A stretch of 64,000 nucleotides of DNA from contig NZ_CYSR01000002.1 in NCBI RefSeq assembly GCF_001458395.1, forward strand, positions 275,774 to 339,773, written 5' to 3'. Of the stretch, positions 37,456 through 48,541 are shown one piece after another. Within the stretch, counting starts at the first letter, position 1, and each line of letters opens with the position of its first letter. A program made the translations under genes and the position numbers. The stretch is from Leisingera aquaemixtae. GTDB taxonomy: Bacteria; Pseudomonadota; Alphaproteobacteria; Rhodobacterales; Rhodobacteraceae. A model generated the notes under the pieces. The model was not told the origin of the DNA. It searched no databases and saw nothing but the letters and a program-made list of their open reading frames with translations.

Positions 37456-37587
37456 GAACGTCTCCTGTTTCGGCCTGCAGCTTTAGCGGAAAGGCGGGGG
37501 CGGTCAAGGGCCGGAGCGGCTGCGAAGGCCCGGCGCTCCGCCGTTCTCCGGCGCGGAAAACGGCCCGGAAATCACATGCTTTCCGAG

Positions 37588-37610
37588 CCGGAGTTTTCGC
37601 AAAATTCCGG
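37588..37610 (-). terminator. Hairpin after pepT
   Basis: CCGGAGTTTT-CGC-AAAATTCCGG pairs with one mismatch, 14 bases beyond the pepT stop on the reverse strand. No long T-run follows it. Confidence 0.45.
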
Positions 37611-37624
37611 GTCCGTCTGCCGGT

Positions 37625-38866
<1,242 letters not shown>

Positions 38867-38938
38867 GGGGCCTCCGGGATTTTGGCAGGAGGAAACCCGC
38901 TGGCGCGGGGAAGGTCAAGCGGCGGCGAATTTGACGGG

Positions 38939-38978
38939 GGAGTGAGGCGGTCGGGGGCTGCCCGGCGTGCCGCCGGGC
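38939..38978 (-). repeat. Composite palindromic repeat, truncated copy C
   Basis: Read on the reverse strand, 22 bases (38978 back to 38957) are identical to 6024-6045 of copy A. Patchy similarity continues for about 15 bases (ACCG-C-C-CAC). Only the small hairpin and the start of the outer left arm remain; the right arm is missing. Confidence 0.6.
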
Positions 38979-39042
38979 GAAAAATTGGAAATGACAGCAC
39001 CCGGTGCACAGGGGGTGCACGCATGGCAGCCCCGTTAACGGC

Positions 39043-39076
39043 AAGAAAAAGGGCACCGCGAGGGGCGCCCTTTAAA
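39043..39076 (-). terminator. Rho-independent terminator of gatB
   Basis: On the reverse strand AAAGGGC (from 39073) pairs with GCCCTTT (to 39048), and the T-run TTTTTCTT follows. It starts about 20 bases after the gatB stop. Confidence 0.85.
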
Positions 39077-39095
39077 ATTACGTTTCCCGTTGGGA

Positions 39096-40607
39096 TTAGC
39101 CGCCCAGTTTCTTGGCGACCAGCTCGTTCACCGCCTTGGGGTTGGCCTTGCCGCCGGTGGCTTTCATCACCTGGCCGACAAACCAGCCTGCCAGTTTCGG
39201 GTTCACCTTGGCCTTCTCCACCTGCGCCGGGTTGGCGGCGATGATCTCGTCCAGGGCGGTCTCGATAGCGCCGGTATCCGTCACCTGCTTCATGCCGCGT
39301 TCCTCGACGATCTGCGCCGGGTCGCCGCCCTCGGTATAGACGATTTCGAACAGATCCTTGGCAATCTTGCCGGAGATGGCATCCGAGGCGATCAGGTCGA
39401 TGATGCCCCCCAGCTGTGCAGGCGACACCGGGGATTCGGTGATCGTGTGGTCTTCTTTCTTCAGACGGCCGAACAGCTCGTTGATGACCCAGTTGGCAGC
39501 CAGCTTGCCGCTGCGGCCCTTGGCGGTTTCCTCGAAGAAGGCCGCCGATTCCACATCCGCGGTCAGCACCGAAGCGTCATAGTCGGAGAGGCCGAAGTCG
39601 TTGATGAAACGCGCTTTCTTCTCGTCCGGCAGTTCCGGCAGGTTGGCGGCAATCTCATCCACCCATTCCTGCTCGATCTCCAGCGGCAGCAGGTCCGGAT
39701 CGGGGAAGTAGCGGTAGTCGTGCGCCTCTTCCTTGGAGCGCATCGAGCGGGTCTCGCCCTTGTCGGGATCGTAGAGCCGGGTTTCCTGGTCGATGGTGCC
39801 GCCAGCTTCGATGATGGCAATCTGGCGGCGGGCTTCGACGTCGATCGCCTGCTGGATGAAGCGCATCGAGTTCATGTTCTTGATCTCGCAACGGGTGCCG
39901 AGATGCGAGAAATCCTGAGTTTCCTGATACTTTTCGTACTGGCCCGGGCGGCAAACCGAGACGTTGACGTCGGCGCGCAGGTTGCCGTTCTGCATGTTGC
40001 CATCGCAGGTGCCCAGATACTGCATGATCTGGCGCAGCTTGGCGATATAGGCGGCGGCTTCTTCCGGCCCGCGGATGTCAGGGCGGGAGACGATCTCCAT
40101 CAGGCAGACACCGGTGCGGTTGAGGTCGACGAAGGACATGTTCGGATCCATGTCGTGGATCGACTTGCCCGCGTCCTGCTCCATGTGGATGCGTTCGATC
40201 CGCACGGTGCGCGCGGTGCCGTCGCCCAGTTCCACCAGCACTTCGCCTTCGCCCACGATGGGGTGGTACAGCTGCGAAATCTGATAGCCTTGCGGCAAGT
40301 CGGGATAGAAGTAGTTCTTGCGGTCAAAGGCCGACCACAGGTTGATGTCGGCCTTCAGGCCCAGGCCGGTGCGCACTGCCTGTTCCACGCAGTATTCGTT
40401 GATCACCGGCAGCATGCCGGGCATCGCCGCGTCCACGAAAGCCACGTTGGAGTTAGGCTCGGCGCCGAACTTGGTGGAGGCGCCGGAGAACAGCTTGGCA
40501 TTTGAGCTGACCTGGGCATGCACCTCCATGCCGATGACCAGTTCCCAGTCATGCTTGGCGCCCGCGATCACCTTGGGCTTGGGGAGTTCATATGTCAGGT
40601 CGAGCAT
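39096..40607 (-). CDS. gatB: GatB, Asp/Glu-tRNA amidotransferase subunit B
   Basis: Subunit of GatCAB that phosphorylates and amidates Glu-tRNA(Gln) and Asp-tRNA(Asn). The 503-residue protein has the cradle domain with the family signature near [22 protein letters not shown], the kinase-like centre ([26 protein letters not shown]), and a C-terminal YqeY-like tail ([14 protein letters not shown]). gatA and gatC are not adjacent here. It is transcribed alone with its own terminator and a divergent promoter region shared with tex. Confidence 0.97.
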   Translation of the reverse strand: MLDLTYELPKPKVIAGAKHDWELVIGMEVHAQVSSNAKLFSGASTKFGAEPNSNVAFVDAAMPGMLPVINEYCVEQAVRTGLGLKADINLWSAFDRKNYFYPDLPQGYQISQLYHPIVGEGEVLVELGDGTARTVRIERIHMEQDAGKSIHDMDPNMSFVDLNRTGVCLMEIVSRPDIRGPEEAAAYIAKLRQIMQYLGTCDGNMQNGNLRADVNVSVCRPGQYEKYQETQDFSHLGTRCEIKNMNSMRFIQQAIDVEARRQIAIIEAGGTIDQETRLYDPDKGETRSMRSKEEAHDYRYFPDPDLLPLEIEQEWVDEIAANLPELPDEKKARFINDFGLSDYDASVLTADVESAAFFEETAKGRSGKLAANWVINELFGRLKKEDHTITESPVSPAQLGGIIDLIASDAISGKIAKDLFEIVYTEGGDPAQIVEERGMKQVTDTGAIETALDEIIAANPAQVEKAKVNPKLAGWFVGQVMKATGGKANPKAVNELVAKKLGG

Positions 40608-40943
40608 GGTTTTCCGCCGTATCCGAATGTCAGTTGCAGTGACATGGTGCGATGTTTCATCGGCACAATATCATTTTCAGTTGCACAGCGTTCTAGGCCC
40701 GGCGGCGCGGAGGAGCAAGAGGGCAGGTGGCGCAGAGAGCTTTGAGGCGGGTGGAAGACCCATGAATCGCACGGGCTGAAAGCCCGGGCAGCGCCCGTCC
40801 GCCCCCATGGGCGGGCGCTTTGCTTCCGCCCGCGGACGGGCGCTGCCCTTCGCAATGGTTCGCCTGTGCCTGATTCAGCCTCTTGGCGGGGTGCATCAGG
40901 AGGGCTAGAACTGGCAGCCCGAACAGACTTTCAGGAGGCCGCC
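40608..40943. other. Divergent intergenic region gatB / tex
   Basis: A 336-base region between divergent genes. The gatB-proximal part is AT-richer and probably holds its promoter. The tex-proximal part is occupied by composite palindrome copy B (40772-40848). A frame open from 40866 into tex lacks the tex family start and is not taken as coding. Confidence 0.5.
40772..40848. repeat. Composite palindromic repeat, copy B
   Basis: A small hairpin CGGGCT-GAA-AGCCCG (40772-40786) is followed by a perfect 17-bp inverted repeat (40786-40802 with 40832-40848) and an inner GCGGGC/GCCCGC pairing. It shares architecture, terminal 12-mers (GGGCAGCGCCCG, CGGGCGCTGCCC) and the inner GGGCGCTTT core with copy A at 6024-6105. 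Confidence 0.8.
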
Positions 40944-43310
40944 TTGGACACATCCGCCCGCATCAGCCAGACCATTGCCACGGAAATCGGCGCCGCTGCC
41001 AAGCAGGTGAGCGCTGCGGTGGCGCTGCTGGATGAAGGCGCCACCGTGCCCTTCGTCGCGCGCTACCGCAAGGAGGCGACGGGCGGGCTGGATGACACCC
41101 AGCTGCGCACCCTGGCGGAGCGTCTGGACTATCTGCGCGAGCTGGAAAAGCGTCGGGCGGCCATCCTCGAGTCGATCAAGGGTCAGGACAAGCTGACCGA
41201 TGATCTGGCCGCCTCCATCGCCAAGGCGGACACCAAGGCGCAGCTGGAGGATATCTATCTGCCCTACAAGCCGAAGCGGCGCACCAAGGCGATGATCGCC
41301 AAGGAGAACGGGCTGGAGCCGCTGGCGGATGCCATTCTGGCCAATCGCAGCGCCAATCCGGAGAAACTAGCCGAAGGATATATAACCGAGGCGGTGGCCA
41401 CGGTGAAGGACGCACTGAACGGCGCGCGGGATATCCTGACCGAGCGGCTGACGGAAAACGCCGCCCTCTTGGGCCGGCTGCGGGAGTTCCTGCAGAAGGA
41501 GGCGGTGCTGACCGCCAAGGTGGTCGAGGGCAAGGAGCAGGAGGGCGCCAAGTTCTCTGATTACTTCGAACATTCCGAGCGCTGGGCGGATGTGCCCTCG
41601 CACCGGGCGCTGGCGATGCTGCGCGGCTCCAACGAGGGCGTGCTGACGCTGGACGTGGGGCCGGAGCCGGAAGAGGGCGTGGCGCGCGCAGAGGCGATGG
41701 TGGCGGCCGTGCTGGGCGCGGGCGGCAACGGGCCGGGCGACGTGTGGCTGCGCAAGGTGGCTGGCTGGTGCTGGCGGGTGAAGCTGTCGCTTTCGATGAT
41801 GCTGGAGCTGATGGGCGACCTGCGGGCCCGCGCGCAGGAGGACGCCATTCAGGTCTTTGCCCGCAACCTCAAGGACCTGCTGTTTGCAGCTCCAGCCGGT
41901 GCGCGGCCGACCCTCGGGCTGGACCCGGGCATCCGCACCGGCGTCAAGGCGGCGGTGGTTGATGCAACCGGGAAATTGGTGGCCACAGAAACGTTGTACC
42001 CGTTCCAGCCGAAGAACGATCTGCGCGGGGCGCAGGTGTCGATCGTGAAACTGATCGCCGAACACGGCGTCGAGCTGATCGCCATCGGCAACGGCACCGC
42101 CAGCCGCGAGACCGAGCGGATGGTGGCGGAGGTGCTGCAACACCTGCCTGCCAAGATCAAGGCGCCGACCAAGGTGGTGGTGTCCGAGGCCGGCGCCTCG
42201 GTCTATTCCGCGTCTGAGCTGGCGGCGCGGGAGTTTCCGGATCTGGACGTATCCCTGCGCGGGGCCGTGTCGATTGCGCGCCGCCTGCAGGATCCGCTGG
42301 CGGAGCTGGTGAAGATCGAACCCAAGAGCATCGGCGTCGGCCAGTATCAGCATGATGTGGATCAGCACAAATTGTCGAAATCGCTGGAGGCGGTGATCGA
42401 GGATGTGGTGAATGCAGTGGGCGTGGACCTCAACATGGCCTCGGCGCCGCTGCTGAGCCATGTTTCGGGTCTTGGCCCCGGCCTGGCAGAGGCGATTGTG
42501 GCGCACCGGGACATGAACGGTGCCTTCCTGTCCCGCAAGGAGCTGCTGAAAGTGGCGCGGCTGGGTCCCAAGGCATTTGAGCAATGCGCGGGCTTCCTGC
42601 GCATCCGCGACGGAAAAGAGCCGCTGGATGCGTCCTCTGTGCACCCCGAAAGCTATGATGTGGCGCGCAAGATCGTGGCCGCCTGCGGGCGCGATATCCG
42701 CCAGATCATGGGGGACGGCGCGGCGCTGAGGCCCTTGCGCGCCGAGGATTTCGTGGGCGGTGGCGTCGGTCTGCCCACCGTGCGCGACATTTTCCAGGAG
42801 CTGGAAAAGCCGGGCCGCGACCCGCGCCCGTCCTTCGTGACGGCCTCTTTCAAGGACGGGGTGGAAGAGATCACCGACCTGAAACCCGGCATGGTCCTGG
42901 AGGGCACGGTCACCAATGTCGCGGCCTTTGGGGCATTCGTGGACATCGGGGTGCATCAGGACGGGCTGGTCCATGTGAGCCAGCTGGCCGACCGGTTTGT
43001 TAAAGACCCGCATGAGGTGGTGAAGACCGGTCAGGTGGTCAAGGTCACCGTCACCGAAGTGGACGTGCCGCGCAAGCGGATCGGGCTGACCATGAAGAAG
43101 GACGGCGGCGCCTCTGCCAAGGAGGACCGCAATGCCCGCAGCCCGGCCAAAGGCGCAGGCCCGGGCCGCGGCGGCAAGCCTGGCGGGCAGCAGGGCGGCA
43201 AGGGTAAAATGTCTGCTGGTCCCAAGGGCGGTCAGGGCAGGGCTCAGGGCACGGGCCAAAGCACCGGCGCGCTGGGCGCAGCCCTGATGGACGCTTTCAA
43301 GAAGAAATGA
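40944..43310 (+). CDS. tex: Tex, S1-domain RNA-binding transcription accessory protein
   Basis: Conserved nucleic-acid-binding protein linked to transcription and toxin-gene expression. TTG 40944 is the likely start: a perfect AGGAGG sits five bases before it, and [12 protein letters not shown] fits the family N-terminus. The protein has 788 residues: helical N-domain, YqgF-like RNase H fold ([18 protein letters not shown]), helix-hairpin-helix segment ([21 protein letters not shown]) and an S1 domain near the end ([33 protein letters not shown]). A Gly/Lys-rich tail follows. It is monocistronic, with an UUCG-type hairpin downstream. Confidence 0.95.
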   Translation: MDTSARISQTIATEIGAAAKQVSAAVALLDEGATVPFVARYRKEATGGLDDTQLRTLAERLDYLRELEKRRAAILESIKGQDKLTDDLAASIAKADTKAQLEDIYLPYKPKRRTKAMIAKENGLEPLADAILANRSANPEKLAEGYITEAVATVKDALNGARDILTERLTENAALLGRLREFLQKEAVLTAKVVEGKEQEGAKFSDYFEHSERWADVPSHRALAMLRGSNEGVLTLDVGPEPEEGVARAEAMVAAVLGAGGNGPGDVWLRKVAGWCWRVKLSLSMMLELMGDLRARAQEDAIQVFARNLKDLLFAAPAGARPTLGLDPGIRTGVKAAVVDATGKLVATETLYPFQPKNDLRGAQVSIVKLIAEHGVELIAIGNGTASRETERMVAEVLQHLPAKIKAPTKVVVSEAGASVYSASELAAREFPDLDVSLRGAVSIARRLQDPLAELVKIEPKSIGVGQYQHDVDQHKLSKSLEAVIEDVVNAVGVDLNMASAPLLSHVSGLGPGLAEAIVAHRDMNGAFLSRKELLKVARLGPKAFEQCAGFLRIRDGKEPLDASSVHPESYDVARKIVAACGRDIRQIMGDGAALRPLRAEDFVGGGVGLPTVRDIFQELEKPGRDPRPSFVTASFKDGVEEITDLKPGMVLEGTVTNVAAFGAFVDIGVHQDGLVHVSQLADRFVKDPHEVVKTGQVVKVTVTEVDVPRKRIGLTMKKDGGASAKEDRNARSPAKGAGPGRGGKPGGQQGGKGKMSAGPKGGQGRAQGTGQSTGALGAALMDAFKKK

Positions 43311-43317
43311 CGAAACG

Positions 43318-43335
43318 GGGCTTCGGCCCCAATTC
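43318..43335 (+). terminator. UUCG-loop hairpin after tex
   Basis: GGGGC-TTCG-GCCCC beginning eight bases after the tex stop. It is an extra-stable tetraloop, but only AATT follows, so termination strength is uncertain. Confidence 0.55.
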
Positions 43336-43515
43336 GATGAGGACAGGCCCGGGCTGGCCGTGTTCGCCGCAATGGTGCGATGAGCGTTCGCCCGGGCGGG
43401 TGCGGAACGCGCCCGCCATGGGGCGGGCGGACGCGTGCCCGCCGCTGGCGCGACGGGCAGTGGCTGCCGCTGACGGCAAATTTTTCCTTGGGATGTGAAA
43501 GCTGCGGCCGCTGGA

Positions 43516-44802
43516 TCAAGCGGGGCTGAACTCCAGCCCTTGTTCGGTAAAGGCAACCTTCTGGCCGCCTTCGATCTCCTCGCGGAACTGGGTCGCGATG
43601 GCCTGCAGCGCGCCCGCATGGCCGCGGGCGGCAAAGCGGCTGAGCGAGGTGATGCGGGCGCTGTTGTCGAAGCCTTCGGCGGCATGGGCCCAGACCAGCG
43701 GGTGCAGCTCCTTGAGGTGGTCGCGGATCAGCCAGCCGGCGGCGGCGGCGATCTTGAGGCGCGGCACATCGGCCTGAGTATTACGGCCCAAGTCTTTGCG
43801 CAGCGCAACGGTGCAATAGGCCGCCAGGAGGTTGATCATCTCCTGCGACGGGTCGGCCTGCACGATATCCCTGAGACCGTCGAGGAAAAACCGGGTGTCG
43901 ACCCGGGCGCAGGCCTGATCGTCAATGGCGATGGCGTCGAAATAGACCCAGGTGTAGCCGCCTGCGCCCCAGGTCTGCGCGGTGCGCGCGGCGGTGCGGC
44001 GGGCCTCAAGCTCCAGCGCCGCATAAGAGCCGGACCAGCGCGGCAGCATCTGGGTACCCAGCGTGCGCATGTGGCGGTGGTTGGCGGGGGCCAAGTCGAT
44101 CAGCGCGGCAAAGGCATCCGCCACCGGCAGGGTGCCGTTGCTGCTGCGGGCAAACAGGGCGCATTGCGCTGCCTGGAGGAAGGGGCTGTCCCCGCTGGCC
44201 CCCTCAATAGGTTCCAGCAACGCCGCGGAGCGGTCGAAATGCGCAGCACAGCGGCGCTGGCTGGCGGCCGGGGCGGCGGGGGCGTTGCCGGGGCCGCGCC
44301 AGGCCCAGCCGATATCGATATGGGCCAGCGCCACCAGCGCCGTCAGATAGGGGTCGTGGCGGTGCTCGGCCCGCAGTGCTTCAAACGCCATCAGCCCGCG
44401 GATCAGGCTGCGGTTGCCGGTATCCTTCTGTTCAGAGAGGGCATGTTCGGTCGCGTTGACCACATCGGCGCGCGCGCCATAGGCGATGAGATCGGCCAGC
44501 GGCAGGCCGCAGCGGGCGGTGGCGCGGCTCTGGTCGGCCTCCCGGATTTCGCGCGAGAGGTCCTCCCAGCGTTCCTGGCGTGCCAGAAACTGGCCGCGGT
44601 TCTGGGCTTGCAGGCAGTCGGGATCGCCCTGGGCGCTGCGGATCGGGATAGACAGGCTGTCCGCCAGGCTCCGGTTCAGAAGCGTGTCGGCGGGGGCAGG
44701 AACGGGGACGGGCCGGATGCGGGCGGCAGGCCGGGTTTTGCGGGGCAGCAGACCTGAAATCCGGGACAGAAGTTCCCGTGCCTGCCGAGACTGTGTGATC
44801 AT
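43516..44802 (-). CDS. Unrecognised 428-residue helical protein
   Basis: ATG 44802 with AGGAAG upstream. The protein begins with a basic, Pro-rich stretch (RKTRPAARIRPVPVPAPADT). The rest is alpha-helical, Ala/Leu-rich and without signal peptide or clear membrane helix; the periodic pattern suggests helical repeats. Conserved-looking Trp/Tyr-rich segments (IDIGWAWRGPG, WGAGGYTWVYFDAIAIDDQACARVDTRFFLDGL) mark the middle. I do not recognise the family. Codon use is like the neighbours. It is probably an intact, lineage-specific protein; function unknown. Confidence 0.75.
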   Translation of the reverse strand: MITQSRQARELLSRISGLLPRKTRPAARIRPVPVPAPADTLLNRSLADSLSIPIRSAQGDPDCLQAQNRGQFLARQERWEDLSREIREADQSRATARCGLPLADLIAYGARADVVNATEHALSEQKDTGNRSLIRGLMAFEALRAEHRHDPYLTALVALAHIDIGWAWRGPGNAPAAPAASQRRCAAHFDRSAALLEPIEGASGDSPFLQAAQCALFARSSNGTLPVADAFAALIDLAPANHRHMRTLGTQMLPRWSGSYAALELEARRTAARTAQTWGAGGYTWVYFDAIAIDDQACARVDTRFFLDGLRDIVQADPSQEMINLLAAYCTVALRKDLGRNTQADVPRLKIAAAAGWLIRDHLKELHPLVWAHAAEGFDNSARITSLSRFAARGHAGALQAIATQFREEIEGGQKVAFTEQGLEFSPA

Positions 44803-44963
44803 TTGTGCTTCCTGACGAGTGGCAGCTTATCGTTGCTGACAGTGTCGTCAGGCAATGGGGCGCAAAGATGGCGGCACTGAGGAACTTGACGTACTTCAGC
44901 GGTTTATTGCGCATCGCTGTCTGCAATTCGGGATTGTTTTTCCGGAGGTTTAACACAAGGCCT

Positions 44964-45422
44964 TCAGAACGCCGTAAAATGGTGCCGTTCGGTGCGCAAT
45001 CCGCGCATTTGGAAGGCCGGGTCAGCCTCGGCGTGGGGCGGTGTCGCCTCCTGCGGCAGCCGGATCCGCTTGCCGCTGCGCAGGATCAGCGTGGCCCGCA
45101 CCGAGAAGTCCCAGCGGGTGTCGAAACGCACCCGGTCGATCTCGCTCAGATCCGCTTCGCCAGTCAGGCCGCCGCTGAACCATTCGACCCTTTTCCGGGA
45201 AATCCTGAGACCTGCCAGCGGGTTGCGGATCAGGTCCACCACGGCGGGCAGAGCGGGCAGGGCCAGCAGGGCCACCAGCCACAACGCCGCGTCCAGCAAG
45301 AGCCACAGCGCCAGCAGCGCTGCCAGCCAGCCGCCTGTTGCCAGCATGGCGGTCTTTGACCGGCCCCGGCGGGAGAAGCTGTAGTCCTCCGCCGGGGCTG
45401 GCGTTTCGGGAGTATCAGGCAT
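44964..45422 (-). CDS. Small two-helix membrane protein (DUF2244-like)
   Basis: A 152-residue protein with a membrane hairpin at about residues 25-62 (GGWLAALLALWLLLDAALWLVALLALPALPAVVDL) and a cytoplasmic beta-rich part (RISRKRVEWFSGGLTGEADLSEIDRVRFDTRWDFSVRATLILRSGKRIRLP). The layout resembles integral membrane DUF2244-type proteins, but the match is loose. The start overlaps the pepN stop by eight bases, so it is the second gene of a pepN operon. Function is unknown. Confidence 0.7.
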   Translation of the reverse strand: MPDTPETPAPAEDYSFSRRGRSKTAMLATGGWLAALLALWLLLDAALWLVALLALPALPAVVDLIRNPLAGLRISRKRVEWFSGGLTGEADLSEIDRVRFDTRWDFSVRATLILRSGKRIRLPQEATPPHAEADPAFQMRGLRTERHHFTAF

Positions 45423-47979
45423 CCAGGATCCGGGTGACCATCTCCGTGGTGTCGCGGCTCAGGCCGTCTGTGCCGGCAATCCGGGTCAGCTGGGCACGGA
45501 TCAGCGACTGGCGGCCCGCGTCATAGCGCTTCCAGGTCTGGAAGGCGGCGCACATGCGGGCGGTGGTCTGCGGGTTCAGCTTGTCCAGCGCGATCAGGTT
45601 GTCCGCCAGCAACTGATAGCCCTCGCCGCTGGCGTGGTGGAAGCCCGCGTGGTGACCCGCCAGCGCGCCGAACACAGCGCGGAAGCGGTTGGGGTTCTTC
45701 ATGCTGAACAGCGGATGCCTGGTGAGGGCCGCGGCGGTGGCGGCGGTTTTCTCTGGCGCGGCGCAGGCGATTTGCAGGGCAAACCATTTGTCCATCACCA
45801 GCCGGTCGTCCTGCCACTGGCCGAAGAAGGCCTGGCTTTGCGCCTCGCCATTCTCGGCCTTCAGCAGCGCGCCCAGGGCGGCGTACTGCTGGGTCATGTT
45901 GTCCGCGGCCTGATACTGGCGCGCGGCCTGTTCGCCGCCGTCCAGCCGGGTCAGCAGCGACAGGATGCGGCCATTGAGGGCCCGCTTGCCCGCACCCTCG
46001 GCGTCCGGCGCATAGGGGCCGTCGACCGTGGTGGCAGCATAGAGCCGGGGCAAGCTGGTTTCCAGCTGCTGCGCCAGGGTCTGGGTAAAGGTTTCTGCCG
46101 CGTCATAGATCTTCTGCGGGTCCGGGGTGTGGCCGCGGTCAAAGAGGGTCTGCGCAATATCCGACTGGCTGGGCGGCGTCAGCACCAGGGCGCGGAAGGC
46201 CGGGTCCTGTGCGTCGTCGCGCACCAGTTTCTCCAGCGCATCCAGATAGGCCGCATCGGGGGCGGCGCCGTCCAGCACCATCGCGACGCGGACCTCCTTG
46301 GCCAGCGCGTTGCCGGCCTCCCACCGGTTGAAGGGATCGGTATCATGGGCCAGTAAAAAGGCGCGCTCGGCGTTGGTGCTTTCGCGCTCCAGGATCACCG
46401 GGGCGGAGAATTCCCGCAGGATCGACGGCACAGGTTTGGAGGCGAGGCCTTGATAGGTGAAGCTTTGCCTGGCTTCCGTCAGCTCCAGCACTTCGGTGCC
46501 GCGCACTTCGTCGCCGTTGGGCGACAACAGGCCCACCGCCACCGGGATCACCCGCGGCGCCTTGTCCGGCTGGCCCGGGGTGGGCGGGGTCGATTGCTCG
46601 AACGTCAGGGTGTAGGTGCCATCGGCGTAATCCTCGGAGACTTTCAGGCGCGGGGTGCCCGCCTGGCTGTACCACAGCTTGAACTGGCTGAGGCCGCGCC
46701 CGGTGGCATCCTCGAACACCTTCAGCCAGTCCTCGATGGTGCAGGCCTGGCCGTCGTGGCGCTCGAAATAGAGCTTCAGCGCCTTGTAATAGTTCTCATC
46801 GCCCACCAGCCGCTTCAGCATACCGATTACCTCAGCGCCCTTTTCATAGACGGTGGCGGTGTAGAAGTTGTTGATTTCCTGGAACTGTTCGGGCCGCGGC
46901 GGATGGGCGAGGGGGCCGTTGTCCTCCGGAAACTGGCGGGCGCGCAGGGCAATCACATCCTCGATCCGCTTCACCGGCTCCGAGCGCATGTCGGCGGTGA
47001 ACTGGGCATCGCGGAAAACGGTGAGACCTTCCTTCAGGCACAGCTGGAACCAGTCGCGGCAGGTGATGCGGTTGCCGGTCCAATTGTGGAAATACTCATG
47101 GGCGATGATCGCCTCGATCCGTTCGAAATTGGCATCCGTGGACGTCTCGGGCGAGGCCAGAACGCAGGAGGAGTTGAAGATGTTCAGCCCCTTGTTCTCC
47201 ATCGCGCCCATGTTGAAATCGTCAACCGCGACAATGTTGAACAGGTCGAGGTCATATTCGAGGCCATAGACGTCCTCGTCCCATTTCATCGACTTCTTCA
47301 GCGCCTCCATGCCGAAGGCGCATTTGTGCTCGTCGCCCGGGCGGACCCAGATATTCAGCTCCACCTCCTTGCCCGATTTTGTGGTGAAGCTGCCGGGGTG
47401 GTTCACCAGATCGCCCGCCACCAGCGCAAACAGATAGGCCGGTTTCGGCCAGGGGTCATGCCATTCGGCCCAGCCCTCGCCCTGGCCCATGGGGTTGCCG
47501 TTCGACAGCATCACCGGCTCGTCGCCTTCGATCCGGACGGTGAAGGTGGACATCACGTCGGGGCGGTCCGGGTAATAGGTGATCTTGCGGAAGCCCTCGG
47601 CCTCGCACTGGGTGCAATACATGTGGTTCGACATGTAGAGCCCCTCCAGCGCGGTGTTGTCGGCCGGGTTGATCTCCACTTCGGCCTCCCAGGTGAAGGG
47701 GGCGCCGGGCACCTCGCACTTGAGGCCGCCCTCAACCAGCTCCGGCGTCACCGCCTGGCAGTCGATCTTGGCTGAGATCAGCTTAAGCTCCTCACCGTGC
47801 AGGAAAAACGTCCTGTCCGCCGCATCCGGTTTGGGCGTGAAGCGGATCCGGCTGATAACGCGGGTGGTTTCCGGCGCCAGGCGGAAAGTCAGGTGAACGC
47901 TTTCGGCGTCATACCCGAAGGGCGTGTAATCCTTCAGGTAAAAGGTCTTGGGGGCGGTGGCGGGGCTTGCATCTTTCAC
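45415..47979 (-). CDS. pepN: PepN, M1 aminopeptidase N
   Basis: Cytoplasmic zinc aminopeptidase of broad specificity. GTG 47979 with GAGG seven bases upstream gives 854 residues and the family-like start KDASPATAPKTFYLKDYTPFGY. The open frame further back is not conserved. The exopeptidase motif GAMENKGLN and the zinc motif HEYFHNWTGNRITCRDWFQLCLKEG (HExxH plus the distal Glu) are intact. The C-terminal helical domain is complete. The stop overlaps the downstream membrane gene by eight bases. Confidence 0.96.
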   Translation of the reverse strand: MKDASPATAPKTFYLKDYTPFGYDAESVHLTFRLAPETTRVISRIRFTPKPDAADRTFFLHGEELKLISAKIDCQAVTPELVEGGLKCEVPGAPFTWEAEVEINPADNTALEGLYMSNHMYCTQCEAEGFRKITYYPDRPDVMSTFTVRIEGDEPVMLSNGNPMGQGEGWAEWHDPWPKPAYLFALVAGDLVNHPGSFTTKSGKEVELNIWVRPGDEHKCAFGMEALKKSMKWDEDVYGLEYDLDLFNIVAVDDFNMGAMENKGLNIFNSSCVLASPETSTDANFERIEAIIAHEYFHNWTGNRITCRDWFQLCLKEGLTVFRDAQFTADMRSEPVKRIEDVIALRARQFPEDNGPLAHPPRPEQFQEINNFYTATVYEKGAEVIGMLKRLVGDENYYKALKLYFERHDGQACTIEDWLKVFEDATGRGLSQFKLWYSQAGTPRLKVSEDYADGTYTLTFEQSTPPTPGQPDKAPRVIPVAVGLLSPNGDEVRGTEVLELTEARQSFTYQGLASKPVPSILREFSAPVILERESTNAERAFLLAHDTDPFNRWEAGNALAKEVRVAMVLDGAAPDAAYLDALEKLVRDDAQDPAFRALVLTPPSQSDIAQTLFDRGHTPDPQKIYDAAETFTQTLAQQLETSLPRLYAATTVDGPYAPDAEGAGKRALNGRILSLLTRLDGGEQAARQYQAADNMTQQYAALGALLKAENGEAQSQAFFGQWQDDRLVMDKWFALQIACAAPEKTAATAAALTRHPLFSMKNPNRFRAVFGALAGHHAGFHHASGEGYQLLADNLIALDKLNPQTTARMCAAFQTWKRYDAGRQSLIRAQLTRIAGTDGLSRDTTEMVTRILDA

Positions 47980-48104
47980 GGCGGAACCTCGTGTTTTATG
48001 GAACCGGAGCGGGGGCCGGCACGTAGTTACCATAGTCGTAGGCAACACCGGGCGGAGCGGCAAGCCGTCCTGCGCCTCAATTTGTATTGGAGAGGAGTTC
48101 AGCC

Positions 48105-48311
48105 ATGTCCGCACCGGATACCAACGTCGACCGTCAGACAGAAAAGCACAAACCGTCGCTGCTGGGGATCGGCGCCGTGGTGGTGTTTGCGCTGGTTGCG
48201 CTGGGGCTGTTCCTGCTGATGGTCTTTGACCGCGGCGGCGAGCAGGACAAGGTGGAAGCGCCGGCTTCCGCCGCCGAGGTTCAGGCCGTGATCGACGGGA
48301 CCGCCGACTGA
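48105..48311 (+). CDS. Small single-pass membrane protein, 68 residues
   Basis: ATG 48105 with a good GGAGAGGAG ribosome site. A polar N-terminus (MSAPDTNVDRQTEKHKPS) is followed by one membrane helix (about residues 22-43, GIGAVVVFALVALGLFLLMVF) and an acidic exported tail. No family is recognised, but the strong ribosome site and clean TM profile support expression. It is divergent from pepN. Confidence 0.65.
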   Translation: MSAPDTNVDRQTEKHKPSLLGIGAVVVFALVALGLFLLMVFDRGGEQDKVEAPASAAEVQAVIDGTAD

Positions 48312-48421
48312 CCGGCGGACCGGCAAAGCATGTTTCCGGGGCGTGCAGGGCAACCTGTGCGCCCTTGTGCCGTTTGGGGCGCCTGCGGCAGCGGCTGCGT
48401 ATCCGGAAATCTTTTTGGCAC

Positions 48422-48440
48422 TTTCTTGAAAATCAAGAAA
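48422..48440. promoter_or_regulatory. Inverted repeat upstream of glcB
   Basis: TTTCTTGA-AAA-TCAAGAAA, a perfect 8-bp inverted repeat 101 bases before the glcB start, in an AT-rich stretch. Probable operator of a glyoxylate or acetate-responsive regulator; the regulator itself is not identified. Confidence 0.5.
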
Positions 48441-48541
48441 TTGCGTTTGGTTTCACCGGGAGGCTGTTTTGTTGCTGATCGGAAACTTCTGCCCTAACTA
48501 GGTAACAGCATACAGTGGTGTACCGCCGGAAGGAGCAAGTC

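Noticed and set aside
43410..43429. Fourth copy of the composite palindrome
   Set aside because: Only an 8-bp CGCCCGCC/GGCGGGCG hairpin matches the inner part; the diagnostic 12-base ends are absent.
41367..43685. 772-residue reverse ORF across tex
   Set aside because: Antisense of tex, which is complete with a strong start and S1 domain; the product is low-complexity His/Arg/Gln.
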